A DNA stretch of 32,549 nt from Acidimicrobiia bacterium (GTDB taxonomy: Bacteria; Actinomycetota; Acidimicrobiia; Acidimicrobiales; CATQHL01). The DNA is taken from positions 1 to 32,549 of the forward strand of contig VXXM01000085.1 of assembly GCA_009835395.1 (NCBI GenBank), written 5' to 3'. The position numbers and the translations under genes are program-made. Positions 1 to 7,799 of the stretch are shown here, piece by piece. The notes under the pieces are model-generated. The model saw only the letters and a list, made by a program, of their open reading frames with translations. It had not been told where the DNA came from and searched no databases. Each line of letters opens with the position of its first letter. Position 1 is the stretch's first letter.

Positions 1-251
1 GTCGCAGGCTGGGGTGGGACCTCCGAGGGCGCGGCAGCGGAGTCGCCAGCCGGCGGCGGTGCGGTCTCTGCAGTGGCGGAGGTATCCGCGGAGGCCGAGG
101 TGCCCGGGGCGGGCGGTGCATCGGCAGGCTCGGTGGAATCCGAGCCACATGCGGCACCGAGCACCACCGCAGCCGCCACCACAGCCGCGATGCGAGGGCT
201 CATCAGCGGCGACCGGCGGCGCTCCGGGGTCACCGCGGTACACCCGGTCAT
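1..251 (-). CDS. Putative lipoprotein, N-terminal part only
   Basis: Gene runs off the left edge; 83 codons are visible. The ATG at 251 follows a purine-rich GGTGGGGGAC ribosome site; a second in-frame ATG at 203 has none, so 251 is preferred. The product has a basic n-region (Arg11-13), a hydrophobic run of Ala/Val (residues 21-34) and Leu-Gly-Ala-Ala-Cys with Cys35, a loose lipobox, followed by a Ser/Thr/Ala/Pro-rich linker typical of an exported actinobacterial lipoprotein. The functional domain lies outside the window. It sits downstream of tatD on the same strand, a place where mycobacteria carry rpfB, but nothing visible proves a resuscitation factor. Function unknown. Confidence 0.6.
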   Translation of the reverse strand, partial: MTGCTAVTPERRRSPLMSPRIAAVVAAAVVLGAACGSDSTEPADAPPAPGTSASADTSATAETAPPPAGDSAAAPSEVPPQPA

Positions 252-343
252 CTACGTCCCCCACCGTCGGCGAGTGCTGTCGGTCGTCCCAGGCACAGCA
301 GGCTAGGACGGATCGACGCCGGCGGCGAAGTGGCTCAGCCGTC

Positions 344-1126
344 CTACGGGCTCTCCAGGCCGAACGCCAGGCGGGCGTTGGCGGTGGTGATCGCCGCAAC
401 ATCCTGCGGCGAATCGCCTCGCACCGCAGCCAGCGCCGCGCCCACGAGGGGCACGTTGGCAGGGCTGTTGGGCCTCCCCCGCAGCGGTACGGGGGCCAGC
501 AGCGGGGCGTCGGTCTCCACCAGCAGCCGGTCGGCGGGGCAGCGCGCCGCCGCCTCGTGTACCTCGCGCGCCTTGGGGAACGACACGATGCCGCTGAAGG
601 AGAGGTAGGCCCCCGCCTCCAGCGCTCGCTCGACCTCGGGCACCCCGCCGGTGAAGCAGTGCAGGACCGTCCGTTCCGGGACTCCCTCACTCGCCAGGAT
701 GGCGAACGTGTCGTCCCAGGCCGAGCGGCTGTGCACCACGAGCGTCAGGCCCGTCTCGTGCGCCAGCCCGATCTGGGCGGCGAAGACCCGCCGCTGGTCC
801 GGGCGGGGCGAATGGTCGTAGTGATAGTCCAAACCGCACTCACCGACCGCCACGACATCGCCGAGCCCCAGCAGGTCCACGAGCCCGTCGGTGCCGCCGG
901 AGGCCTCGTGCGGGTGCACCCCCACCGAGGCGCGGACCTCGGCATGGCGACCGGCGACCGCCACAGCCTGCCGGGAGTCGGCCACGTCGGTCCCGATGGC
1001 GATCAGCGCGGCGACGCCGGCCGAGCGGGCCGCGGCCACCTCGCCGTCACAGGTCTCGAGTTGCAGGTGGCAGTGCGTGTCGATCCAGGGCCCGCTCGCA
1101 GCGCTTGCGAGCGCGGCGTCACCCAC
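344..1126 (-). CDS. tatD: TatD family metal-dependent deoxyribonuclease
   Basis: 260 residues, normal length for TatD. This is a TIM-barrel amidohydrolase-fold nuclease with two metal ions, implicated in 3'-5' DNA processing and repair in the cytoplasm. Visible metal-site residues: Asp16-Thr-His18-Cys-His20, the Gly-Val-His-Pro-His stretch at 69-73, Glu96 in Gly-Glu-Cys-Gly-Leu-Asp, His132, His156 in Leu-His-Cys-Phe-Thr-Gly and Asp206 in Glu-Thr-Asp-Ala-Pro. Start is GTG at 1126; its ribosome site GAGGG overlaps the metG stop codon, so translation is probably coupled to metG. The metG-tatD pair is a common actinobacterial arrangement. Family assignment is secure; the physiological substrate is not. 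Confidence 0.93.
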   Translation of the reverse strand: MGDAALASAASGPWIDTHCHLQLETCDGEVAAARSAGVAALIAIGTDVADSRQAVAVAGRHAEVRASVGVHPHEASGGTDGLVDLLGLGDVVAVGECGLDYHYDHSPRPDQRRVFAAQIGLAHETGLTLVVHSRSAWDDTFAILASEGVPERTVLHCFTGGVPEVERALEAGAYLSFSGIVSFPKAREVHEAAARCPADRLLVETDAPLLAPVPLRGRPNSPANVPLVGAALAAVRGDSPQDVAAITTANARLAFGLESP

Positions 1127-1135
1127 GCCTGACCC

Positions 1136-2644
1136 TCAGTCGACCGTCAGGCGGGGGAACAGCGGATCGTCGACGGTGACCGTCAGACCGGCCGGGTACT
1201 GGCCCCAGCGCGCCGCCTCGGGCAGGCGCGCCTCCGACGGGTCGCCCTCCAGCCCGATGCGTCGCCACACCTCGGCGCACGAGCGAGGGATCGCCGGATG
1301 TGCCAGCACGGCCACGATCCGCAGGGCCTCCAGGGCGTCGCCGAGGGTGGCGTCCAGTTCGGGCCCCGCTTCCAGCTTCCATGGCTGGCGGTCCTGCAGG
1401 TACTCGTTGGTCTCCCGCACGAGGCGCCACGTCTCCTCCAGAGCCACCGACGGCTGCACCCTGTCCCAGGCCGCCGCGGCCGCGTCGTAGGCCTGTGCGG
1501 CGGTGGCAGCCAGAGGGCTGTCCGGCACCGGAGCGCTGCCGGCCGAGCCGTCGGCACGGACCACGATGGTGGTGACGCGCTGCAGCAGGTTGCCGAGTCC
1601 GTTGGCCAGGTCGCTGTTGCAGCGCTGCACCAGCGCCTCGTAGCTGAAGTCGCTGTCGGGGCCGAACGGGTTGTCGCGGAGCACCGAGTAGCGCAGACCG
1701 TCCACGCCGATGCTGGCCGCCAGGTCGGCCGGCGCGATCTGCACGACGCTGGTCTTGGCCATCTTGGCGCCGCTCACGAGCAGCCAGCCGTGGACGTGGA
1801 ACCGCGGCATCGGCTCCACGCCCGCCGCCATCAGCATGGCCGGCCAGTACACGCAGTGGAAGCGGATGATGTCCTTGCCCAAGAGGTGCCGCACCGCCGG
1901 CCACCAGGTGGCGAAACGATCCTCGTCGGTGCCGTATCCGGCCGCGGTGGCGTAGTTGGTGAGGGCGTCGTACCACACGTAGAAGACGTGCTTGGCGTCC
2001 CAAGGAACGGGGATCCCCCACTGCAGAGAGGTGCGGGTGATCGACAAGTCCTCCAGCCCGCCCCGCACCAGCGCCCGCGCCTCGTTTCGATAGCGCTCGG
2101 GGGTGATGTTGTCGGGGACTTCCTCGAACCACTCCAGGAGCCGGTCCCGGAACGCCGAGAGCCGGAAGAAGTAGTTGTCCTCGGACATCTGCTCGACGGG
2201 GAATCCGTGGATCGGGCAGTTGCCGTCGACGAGGTCGGCCTCGGCGTAGTACGCCTCGCAGGACACGCAGTAGGCACCCTGATAGGTGTCCTTGTAGACG
2301 TAGCCGTTCTCGTAGCAGCGCTCCAGCAGGGTCTGCACAGCCGTGTGGTGGCGCGGCTCGGTGGTGCGGATGAAGTCGTCGTAGGCGATGTCCAGGAGGT
2401 CCCACGCCTCCTTGAACCGCTTGCTGGTGCGGTCGGCCTGCTCCTGGGGACTGAGGCCGTTCTGGGTGGCCGCGCGCTGCACCTTCAGGCCGTGCTCGTC
2501 GGTGCCGGTGAGGTAGAAGACCTCGTCGCCGTGCATCCGCCGCCAGCGGGCCAGTGCGTCCCCGTTCAACGTCGTGTAGGCGTGACCCATGTGCGGGACG
2601 TCGTTGACGTAGTAAATGGGGGTCGTGTAGAAGTAGCGGCCCAC
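1136..2644 (-). CDS. metG: Methionyl-tRNA synthetase
   Basis: 502 residues. Charges tRNA-Met with methionine, a class I synthetase in the cytosol. The ATP-binding HIGH motif appears as His-Met-Gly-His (18-21) and KMSKS as Lys-Met-Ala-Lys-Thr (294-298). A single zinc knuckle is formed by Cys126, Cys129, Cys143 and His146, the arrangement I recall from the Thermus-type enzyme rather than the four-Cys double knuckle of E. coli. The C-terminal dimerisation (tRNA-binding) extension of longer MetRS forms is absent, as is usual in actinobacteria. It lies 34 bases downstream of rsmI and 9 bases upstream of tatD, all on the same strand, so one transcript is likely. Confidence 0.96.
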   Translation of the reverse strand: MGRYFYTTPIYYVNDVPHMGHAYTTLNGDALARWRRMHGDEVFYLTGTDEHGLKVQRAATQNGLSPQEQADRTSKRFKEAWDLLDIAYDDFIRTTEPRHHTAVQTLLERCYENGYVYKDTYQGAYCVSCEAYYAEADLVDGNCPIHGFPVEQMSEDNYFFRLSAFRDRLLEWFEEVPDNITPERYRNEARALVRGGLEDLSITRTSLQWGIPVPWDAKHVFYVWYDALTNYATAAGYGTDEDRFATWWPAVRHLLGKDIIRFHCVYWPAMLMAAGVEPMPRFHVHGWLLVSGAKMAKTSVVQIAPADLAASIGVDGLRYSVLRDNPFGPDSDFSYEALVQRCNSDLANGLGNLLQRVTTIVVRADGSAGSAPVPDSPLAATAAQAYDAAAAAWDRVQPSVALEETWRLVRETNEYLQDRQPWKLEAGPELDATLGDALEALRIVAVLAHPAIPRSCAEVWRRIGLEGDPSEARLPEAARWGQYPAGLTVTVDDPLFPRLTVD

Positions 2645-2678
2645 GCCGTCACGATACCGGCGCCGCCCGCAGGGTCTG

Positions 2679-3524
2679 TCAGATCCCCTCGAGTTTGCGT
2701 GCCTGCTCGTAGACGCGCCGGCGGCCCACCCCCAGGGTGCCGGCGACAGCGGAGGTGATGTCGCGAACCGAGGCGTCCGGCGCGGCGGCGCGCGCTTCGG
2801 CGAGCGCCTCGGCGATGTCCTCGTCGGTGGGCGGGCCGGCCTGCGGCGCTCCCTCGATCACCAGGACGACCTCGCCGCGGAGACCCGCTGCGGCCCAGGC
2901 GGCCAGCTCGCCGAGGCTGCCCCGCCAGATCTCCTCGTGCAGCTTGGTGAGCTCGCGCACCGCCACAACGCGCCGCTCAGACCCGAACGACTCCGCCAGG
3001 TCGGCTGCGGTGCGGGCGCAGCGGTGGGGCGCCTCGAGCAGCACCACGGCCCGCTCGGACGTCGCCAGCTCCGCCAGACGCTCGGCTCGCGCCGCGCCGC
3101 GGCGGGGCAGGAATCCCTCGTAGACGAAGCGCCCCGAGGTCAGCCCGCTGACGGCGACCGCGGCCAGCGGCGCCGACGGTCCGGGCACGATGCTCACCGC
3201 GCAGCCGGCTTCGGCGGCGGCCCGCACGAGCCGCTCGCCGGGATCGGCAACCGCGGGCGTCCCGGCATCGGTCACGAGCACCACCCGCTCCCCCGCCCGG
3301 ATGCGCGCCACCAGCGGCGGCGCGGCCTCCGCCTCGGTGTGCTCGTTCACGACCACCAGTTCCTTCCCGGAAATCCCCGCCAGCGCCAGCAGACGCCCCG
3401 TGCGGCGGCTGTCCTCGCAGGCGATCACCTCGGCGGCCGCCAGTTCCTCGACGGCGCGCGGTGCCAGGTCGCCCACGTTGCCGATGGGAGTGGCGACCAG
3501 GATCAGCGCCGGTCCGCATTCCAC
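2679..3524 (-). CDS. rsmI: 16S rRNA 2'-O-ribose C1402 methyltransferase
   Basis: 281 residues. SAM-dependent tetrapyrrole-methylase-fold enzyme that 2'-O-methylates C1402 in the decoding centre of 16S rRNA. Family signatures seen: Leu-Val-Ala-Thr-Pro-Ile-Gly-Asn (9-16), Glu-Asp-Ser-Arg-Arg-Thr (37-42), Thr-Asp-Ala-Gly-Thr-Pro (85-90), Pro-Gly-Pro-Ser-Ala and Glu-Ala-Pro-His-Arg; the C-terminal 35 residues look like the helical HTH-type tail of RsmI. Start is GTG at 3524, with GGAG eight bases upstream, overlapping the stop region of the DUF192 gene; the two genes are separated by five bases. The assignment is secure. Confidence 0.95.
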   Translation of the reverse strand: MECGPALILVATPIGNVGDLAPRAVEELAAAEVIACEDSRRTGRLLALAGISGKELVVVNEHTEAEAAPPLVARIRAGERVVLVTDAGTPAVADPGERLVRAAAEAGCAVSIVPGPSAPLAAVAVSGLTSGRFVYEGFLPRRGAARAERLAELATSERAVVLLEAPHRCARTAADLAESFGSERRVVAVRELTKLHEEIWRGSLGELAAWAAAGLRGEVVLVIEGAPQAGPPTDEDIAEALAEARAAAPDASVRDITSAVAGTLGVGRRRVYEQARKLEGI

Positions 3525-3529
3525 TGCGG

Positions 3530-3859
3530 CTACTCCTGCACTTCGAGGGTGCTGCCGACGGTGATTCCCCAGCGCTGCAGGTTCCCCGCCTGCGCCTCCA
3601 CGACGCTGCGCGCCCGCAGGCGAGGTCTACCCAGCCGCCACCGTCGCATCGTGACGATCGCCAGCACTCGCCCCTCTGCGTCGCAGTAGGCCACGTCGAT
3701 GGCGAAGCGCATTCCCAAGGTGTGGACCGAGCGCGTGCGCGGCAGCCACAGCGCCCCTTCCAGGGCGTCGCGGCCCAGCAACCCCCGGGTCCGCCTGTGG
3801 GCGCCGGTTGCCACCTCCAGAGAGGCGAGGACCCTGTCCCCGGAGACGAGCCACGGCAT
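3530..3859 (-). CDS. DUF192 (UPF0127) family protein
   Basis: 109 residues from ATG 3859. The open frame extends upstream to 3967, but that part is Arg/Pro-rich, unlike the family, and the alignment to DUF192 begins near this Met; GGAGGA lies directly before it, which is closer than ideal, so the start is uncertain. Visible family features: the Arg-Thr-Arg-Gly-Leu-Leu-Gly-Arg core, a Leu-Pro-Arg-Thr-Arg-Ser-Val-His-Thr-Leu-Gly-Met-Arg-Phe-Ala-Ile-Asp segment, and a C-terminal Val-Glu-Ala-Gln-Ala-Gly stretch. Molecular function is unknown. It heads the rsmI-metG-tatD transcript. The 131-base divergent gap to the nuclease gene holds a 6-bp hairpin (3869-3884) in its presumed leader. Confidence 0.8.
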   Translation of the reverse strand: MPWLVSGDRVLASLEVATGAHRRTRGLLGRDALEGALWLPRTRSVHTLGMRFAIDVAYCDAEGRVLAIVTMRRWRLGRPRLRARSVVEAQAGNLQRWGITVGSTLEVQE

Positions 3860-3990
3860 TCCTCCAGTCTGCCGGGGCCGGCAGCCGGCGCGAGTGCACC
3901 GGCGACCTCTCGGCGCCGGACCGGCAGCGGGGACCGGAATCGGGGCGGGGAGCCGGACTCGTGTCACAGGCAGGTGCTAGAACTACACGC

Positions 3991-4935
3991 ATGCAATCCT
4001 CCGATGCCGACCCCGGCGAGAACCCCGGTCAACCTGTCTCAGCAACCGGCGAACCGGGCGCTCGCGCCGAGGCGTCCCCCGACTCCGGCGACACGGGCAC
4101 CGTGGTGCACATACCCGTGCGCCCCAAGCACCTCTCGCCGTCCAGCGCCTCCATGTTCCGCCAGTGCCCGCAACGCTGGAAGTTCCGCTACGTGGACAAG
4201 CTGCCCGATCCGCCCGGCGAGGCCGCTCTGGCGGGGACCTTCGCCCACCGCGTGCTCGAGGAGTTGCTGGAGTTGGCCCCTGACGAGCGCACGCTGGAGA
4301 GCGCCAAGTCACTCGCCAAGCAAGTGTGGGCCGAGACCGAGTCCGACAAGGATTTCGAGGCGCTCGAACTCGACGCCGACGGCGTCCGCAACTTCAAGTG
4401 GGCGGCCTGGCGGGCGATCGAGGGACTGTGGGATCTGGAGGATCCCAAGACGGTCGACGTCGTCGCCACCGAGACGGAGGTAGCGGTGGAGATCGGCGGC
4501 GTGCCCTTCGTCGGCTTCATCGACAGGGTCGAGGAGGGCGCCGACGGGCTCGTCGTCAGCGACTACAAGTCCGGGCGGGCGCCGGGCCGGAAGTTCTCCG
4601 AGAGCCGCCTCGAGCAGGTTCTGCTCTACGCCGCGGCCCTCGCAGAGATCCACGGCACCCTGCCGGCAAGGGCACGGCTCATGTACCTGGGCCAGCGGAC
4701 CGACGAGGCCACCGTCACCGCCGAGAACATCGCCGATGTCACCCGGCGGCTGGCCGACACCTGGGCGGAGTTGCTTGAACGCTCCGAGACCGGCGACTTC
4801 CCGCCGCAACCCGGCCCGCTGTGCGGCTGGTGCGCCTTCGTCCGGCACTGCCCCGACGGCCTCGCCGAGGTCGAGCGCCGCCACCTCGCGGGCTCCCTCA
4901 GGCCCGACGCCCCCGCCCTCGCCGAGGCCGTCTGA
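3991..4935 (+). CDS. RecB-like PD-(D/E)XK nuclease with Fe-S cluster cysteines
   Basis: 314 residues from ATG 3991, chosen because the upstream frame is low-complexity and the family begins near residue 45 (His-Leu-Ser-Pro-Ser-Ser-Ala). The stand-alone nuclease domain shows His86, Asp178 (Gly-Phe-Ile-Asp-Arg), Asp191-Tyr-Lys193 and Gln209, the order expected for the RecB/Cas4/AddB nuclease clan. Cys59 plus Cys278, Cys281 and Cys287 form the 1+3 pattern that binds a 4Fe-4S cluster in AddB and Cas4. No helicase domain is present and no Cas genes are nearby, so a DNA repair or processing role is inferred rather than CRISPR adaptation. The start lies in a divergent promoter region; fpg follows 40 bases downstream. 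Confidence 0.85.
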   Translation: MQSSDADPGENPGQPVSATGEPGARAEASPDSGDTGTVVHIPVRPKHLSPSSASMFRQCPQRWKFRYVDKLPDPPGEAALAGTFAHRVLEELLELAPDERTLESAKSLAKQVWAETESDKDFEALELDADGVRNFKWAAWRAIEGLWDLEDPKTVDVVATETEVAVEIGGVPFVGFIDRVEEGADGLVVSDYKSGRAPGRKFSESRLEQVLLYAAALAEIHGTLPARARLMYLGQRTDEATVTAENIADVTRRLADTWAELLERSETGDFPPQPGPLCGWCAFVRHCPDGLAEVERRHLAGSLRPDAPALAEAV

Positions 4936-4975
4936 GCAACCACGGCAACCGGCCGGCTCGCGGCGGGGAATCGCA

Positions 4976-5776
4976 GTGCCCGAGCTGCCCGAGGTCGAGA
5001 CGATCCGCCGCCAGCTGGAGCCGCGGCTCGTCGGGCGCCGGATCACCGAGGCGGCCGGCCACCCCAGCGAGAAGTTCCTGCCCGCACGGGACGTGACCGG
5101 GGCGAAGGTCGATGCCGTCGGCCGGCGGGGCAAGTACCTCATCGTCGCACTGAGCGACGGTCGCGAGATGGTGGTGCATCTCGGCATGACGGGCAGGCTG
5201 CAGTTCGCCGCCGCCGAGGTGCCGAGTGACGGCTACGTGCGGGCCTGGTGGGGACTCGACGACGGGGCGGCCCTGGAGTTGCACGACGTGCGCCGGTTCG
5301 GGAGGGTGCGGGTCGTGCCGGCGGGGTGCTACGACACCATCCCCACGCTGGCGCAGCTGGGACCCGAGCCGCTGAGCGAGGGATTCAGTACCGAGGGGCT
5401 CTGGTCGGCGCTGCGCCGGAGCACGCGGAGGGTCAAGACCCAGTTGCTGAGCCAGCGCCCCGTTGCGGGGCTCGGCAACATCTACGCCGACGAGGCGCTG
5501 TGGCGGTCCGGCATCAACCCCGCCAAGCGCCGGATCACCCGGGCGGAGGCCGCGGCCCTGCATGCCGCCATCGGCGACGTGCTGGCGCAGGCCATCGCCC
5601 ACCGCGGCACGACCTTCCGCGACTACCGCACGCTGCTGGGGTCCGGTGGCGACAACTACGCCCACCTGGACTGCTACGGCCGCCGCGGCGAGCCCTGCCG
5701 CCGCTGCGGCGCCGAGTTGCGGAGTCGTGTCCTCGACGCCCGCAACACCACCTATTGCCCGGCCTGCCAGCGCTGA
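4976..5776 (+). CDS. mutM: Formamidopyrimidine-DNA glycosylase
   Basis: 266 residues from GTG 4976, fixed by the N-terminal Pro-Glu-Leu-Pro-Glu-Val-Glu, where the mature Pro is the Schiff-base nucleophile and Glu3 the catalytic acid. Excises oxidised purines such as 8-oxoguanine and nicks the abasic site in base excision repair. Also visible: Lys53 (the conserved Lys57 position), the H2TH region with Gly-Leu-Gly-Asn-Ile-Tyr (165-170), and a C-terminal zinc finger of Cys241, Cys244, Cys261, Cys264 with Arg256. GGGGAA lies upstream of the start. It follows the nuclease gene by 40 bases and may be co-transcribed with it; both act on DNA. Fpg is favoured over Nei by the Pro-Glu-Leu-Pro-Glu-Val-Glu-Thr start. 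Confidence 0.95.
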   Translation: MPELPEVETIRRQLEPRLVGRRITEAAGHPSEKFLPARDVTGAKVDAVGRRGKYLIVALSDGREMVVHLGMTGRLQFAAAEVPSDGYVRAWWGLDDGAALELHDVRRFGRVRVVPAGCYDTIPTLAQLGPEPLSEGFSTEGLWSALRRSTRRVKTQLLSQRPVAGLGNIYADEALWRSGINPAKRRITRAEAAALHAAIGDVLAQAIAHRGTTFRDYRTLLGSGGDNYAHLDCYGRRGEPCRRCGAELRSRVLDARNTTYCPACQR

Positions 5777-5880
5777 ACGAACGCTGGCGCCGACCGGTTA
5801 TCCATCACGGCGAGAGGGACCACCGCAATTGGCGACCGGACCGGTACGGCCGCGCCGGGTGACGAGAACTAGCGTTGACG

Positions 5881-5900
5881 GTGGCGGGGCATCCCGCCAT
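5881..5900. repeat. Inverted repeat upstream of selD
   Basis: TGGCGGG (5882-5888) pairs with CCCGCCA (5893-5899) around a GCAT loop; a G-T pair extends it by one. It lies 34 bases before the selD ATG and after a TTGACG (-35-like) hexamer at 5875-5880. It may be an operator or a leader hairpin; there is no T-run, so a classical terminator for mutM is unlikely. Confidence 0.45.
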
Positions 5901-5933
5901 GACCGGATACGAGACACGACACGGGACTTCCCC

Positions 5934-6992
5934 ATGACGTACCGCCTGACGCAGTACAGCCACGGCGCGGGTTGAGCCGGCAAGCTCGGTCCCGGTGACC
6001 TGGCGCAGGTCCTGCGCTCGCTGCCAACACACGCTCATCCCGATGTGCTGATCGGCACCGGCGACGACGCCGCCGTGTGGCGGCGGCCGGACGGGCGCGC
6101 CCTGGTGTCGACGGTGGACTTCTTCCCGCCGGTCACCGACGATGCCGAGACATGGGGCCGGATCGCCGCCGCCAATGCGGCCAGTGACGTCTACGCCATG
6201 GGCGGGCGCCCACTGTTCGCTCTCAACATCGTGGTGTGGCCGCAGGATCGCCTCCCGCTGGAGCTGCTCGGCGCCGTCCTGCGCGGCGGCGCGGCGACAG
6301 CCGAAGAGGGCGGCTGGCAGGTGCTCGGCGGCCACACGACCGAGGGACCCGAGCCGCTGTACGGACAGGCGGTAACCGGTGAGGTGCAGGCGGACCGGCT
6401 GATGCGCAACGGGGGCGCCGCGGCGGACCGCAGCCTCGTCCTCACCAAGCCTCTGGGCACCGGCATCATCACGACCGCGCACAAGCGCCTTCAGCCCGGC
6501 GACCCCGCCCTGCCCGAGAGTGCGTTCGGCGCCGCGGTGGCCGAGATGTGCCGGCTGAACGCGACGGCGTCGGAACTGGCCGCGGAGGCGAGGGTCACAG
6601 GCGCCACCGACGTGACCGGATTCGGCCTGCTCGGGCACCTGCAGGAGATGTGCGCGGCCAGCGGGACCGGCGCGGCGCTGCAGGTGGCCGAGGTCCCGCT
6701 GCTGCCCGAGGTCGCCTCCCTCGCCGCAGCGGGGTACGTCCCGGGCGGGACCGGCCGCAACCTCGCAGCCGTCGGCCGGCACCTCCGCTTCCGGTCCGGC
6801 GAGCCCGACGCGGTGCTCCTGAACATCCTGGCCGACCCGCAGACCTCCGGCGGCCTGCTCCTGGCGTGCCCGCCCGAGGGCGCCGGGGACCTCGTGCGCG
6901 CCCTCACTGCAGCCGGGCACGCCGCCGCCGTCATCGGCGAGACCACCGGCTCGGTGCCTGCGGGGGAGATCGAGCTGGTCCTGGAGTCGTGA
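5934..6992 (+). CDS. selD: Selenide, water dikinase; predicted selenoprotein (Sec14 at TGA 5973-5975)
   Basis: 352 residues if the in-frame TGA is read as selenocysteine. SelD makes selenophosphate from selenide and ATP, the selenium donor for Sec and selenouridine synthesis. From ATG 5934 the protein opens Met-Thr-Tyr-Arg-Leu-Thr-Gln-Tyr-Ser-His-Gly-Ala-Gly-Sec-Ala-Gly-Lys, matching the E. coli start, with Sec at the catalytic Cys17 position and Lys17 at the essential Lys20 position; the second Cys (Cys19 in E. coli) is Gly. Downstream, in the same frame, are Gly-Thr-Gly-Asp-Asp-Ala-Ala, Gly-Gly-His-Thr-Thr, Asp-Val-Thr-Gly-Phe-Gly-Leu-Leu-Gly-His and Asp-Pro-Gln-Thr-Ser-Gly-Gly. A conventional caller would start at GTG 6045 and lose the catalytic loop. 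The stop overlaps the next gene's GTG. Alternative: a nonsense mutation or sequencing error. Confidence 0.88.
5997..6011 (+). promoter_or_regulatory. Candidate bacterial SECIS hairpin in selD
   Basis: GACCTG (5997-6002) and CAGGTC (6006-6011) form a perfect 6-bp stem with a GCG loop inside the coding sequence. The loop begins 27 bases after the TGA and its first base is G. This agrees with the bacterial SECIS pattern as I recall it (short loop with G in its first two bases, 16-37 bases from the UGA). Binding by SelB is inferred, not shown. Confidence 0.6.
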
Positions 6993-7765
6993 GCCACTGC
7001 GACGAGGGGCCGGCTGCATCGCCCTGCACAGCGGGAAGCCCCCGTCGCCGCACCACCGCCCCTCGCCCCGCGGTCTCGGCGGCGGTCGTCCTGGTGGCCG
7101 GCGTAGTCGTGCTGTCGGCGGCTTCGCTGCTCGTGGCCCAGGACTACCTCGTCGCACGGGGAGCCCGCGTCGTGATCGTCTCCTTCGCGCTGGGAGCGAT
7201 CCCGTTCTCCAACCTCCTGGCACAGTCGGTCGCCGGAACCGACCTGCGGTCCGTCGGCAGCGGCACCGTGTCGGGCACAGCGCTGTACCGCGTGGCCGGC
7301 TTCGCTCCCCTGGCGGCGGGCGGACTCCTGGACGTCGCCAAGGCGGTACCCGGGGTCCTCGCTGCGGATTCGGCGCCCGTCGTGAGCGCCCTGGCGGCGG
7401 GAGCGGCGGTCGCCGGGCACAACTGGTCGCCGTTCCTGCGTGGTGCCGGGGGGCGCGGTGTGTCGCCCGCCATGGGGGCCCTGGCGATCGTCTACTGGCC
7501 CGGCACGGTGCTGCTGCTGGCCGGGCTGGGAGTCGGCAGGCTGATGCGCCAGACCGGGCTCGTTTCCTTCGCCGCCATGGTGGCGCTCCCGCTGCTGGCG
7601 TGGTCATGGGGAGGGCGCGACGCCGCGCTGGCGGGCTCGGTGGTGGTGGCCCCGATGCTGCTCAAGCGACTCACGGCGAACAACGCCGTGCCCCCGGCAG
7701 GCCGCCGGGCGCGCGTCGCGCTGCGCCGCCTGCTCTACGACAACGACGGTGCGCCATGCGGCTGA
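6989..7765 (+). CDS. Divergent PlsY-like glycerol-3-phosphate acyltransferase family membrane protein
   Basis: 258 residues from GTG 6989, which overlaps the selD stop by four bases (GTGA), so translation is coupled. Several hydrophobic segments (about 29-50, 61-80, 104-125, 131-148, 165-185 and 189-215) suit an inner-membrane protein. PlsY transfers an acyl group from acyl-phosphate to glycerol 3-phosphate. The three PlsY loops are recognisable but altered: Leu-Gly-Ala-Ile-Pro-Phe (68-73) in place of Gly-Ser-Ile-Pro, Gly-Ser-Gly-Thr-Val-Ser-Gly-Thr (90-97) in place of Gly-Ser-Gly-Asn-x-Gly-x-Thr-Asn, and Gly-His-Asn-Trp-Ser-Pro-Phe-Leu (143-150) with Gly-Gly-Arg-Gly for Gly-Gly-Lys-Gly. The family call is good; acyltransferase activity is uncertain. 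The residues before 28 are unlike the family, so a later start is possible. Confidence 0.72.
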   Translation: MSHCDEGPAASPCTAGSPRRRTTAPRPAVSAAVVLVAGVVVLSAASLLVAQDYLVARGARVVIVSFALGAIPFSNLLAQSVAGTDLRSVGSGTVSGTALYRVAGFAPLAAGGLLDVAKAVPGVLAADSAPVVSALAAGAAVAGHNWSPFLRGAGGRGVSPAMGALAIVYWPGTVLLLAGLGVGRLMRQTGLVSFAAMVALPLLAWSWGGRDAALAGSVVVAPMLLKRLTANNAVPPAGRRARVALRRLLYDNDGAPCG

Positions 7766-7799
7766 GTCGACCGGGCGCCGCAACCGCCGGGACGGTGCC

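Noticed and set aside
1298-2758. 486-codon plus-strand open frame opposite metG
   Set aside because: Shadow of metG; the minus strand has complete synthetase motifs.
3991-4935. Cas4 of a CRISPR system
   Set aside because: No repeat array or other cas gene is in the window; the domain clan alone does not imply CRISPR.
5777-5933. Sec tRNA gene or other RNA between mutM and selD
   Set aside because: No cloverleaf with a long extra arm or conserved T-loop was found; only a short hairpin at 5881-5900 is seen.
5973-5975. TGA in selD as an ordinary stop, giving a pseudogene or a shorter protein from GTG 6045
   Set aside because: All SelD motifs on both sides are in the same frame, the codon is at the known Sec/Cys position and a SECIS-like hairpin follows. 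A truncated SelD would lack its catalytic loop.
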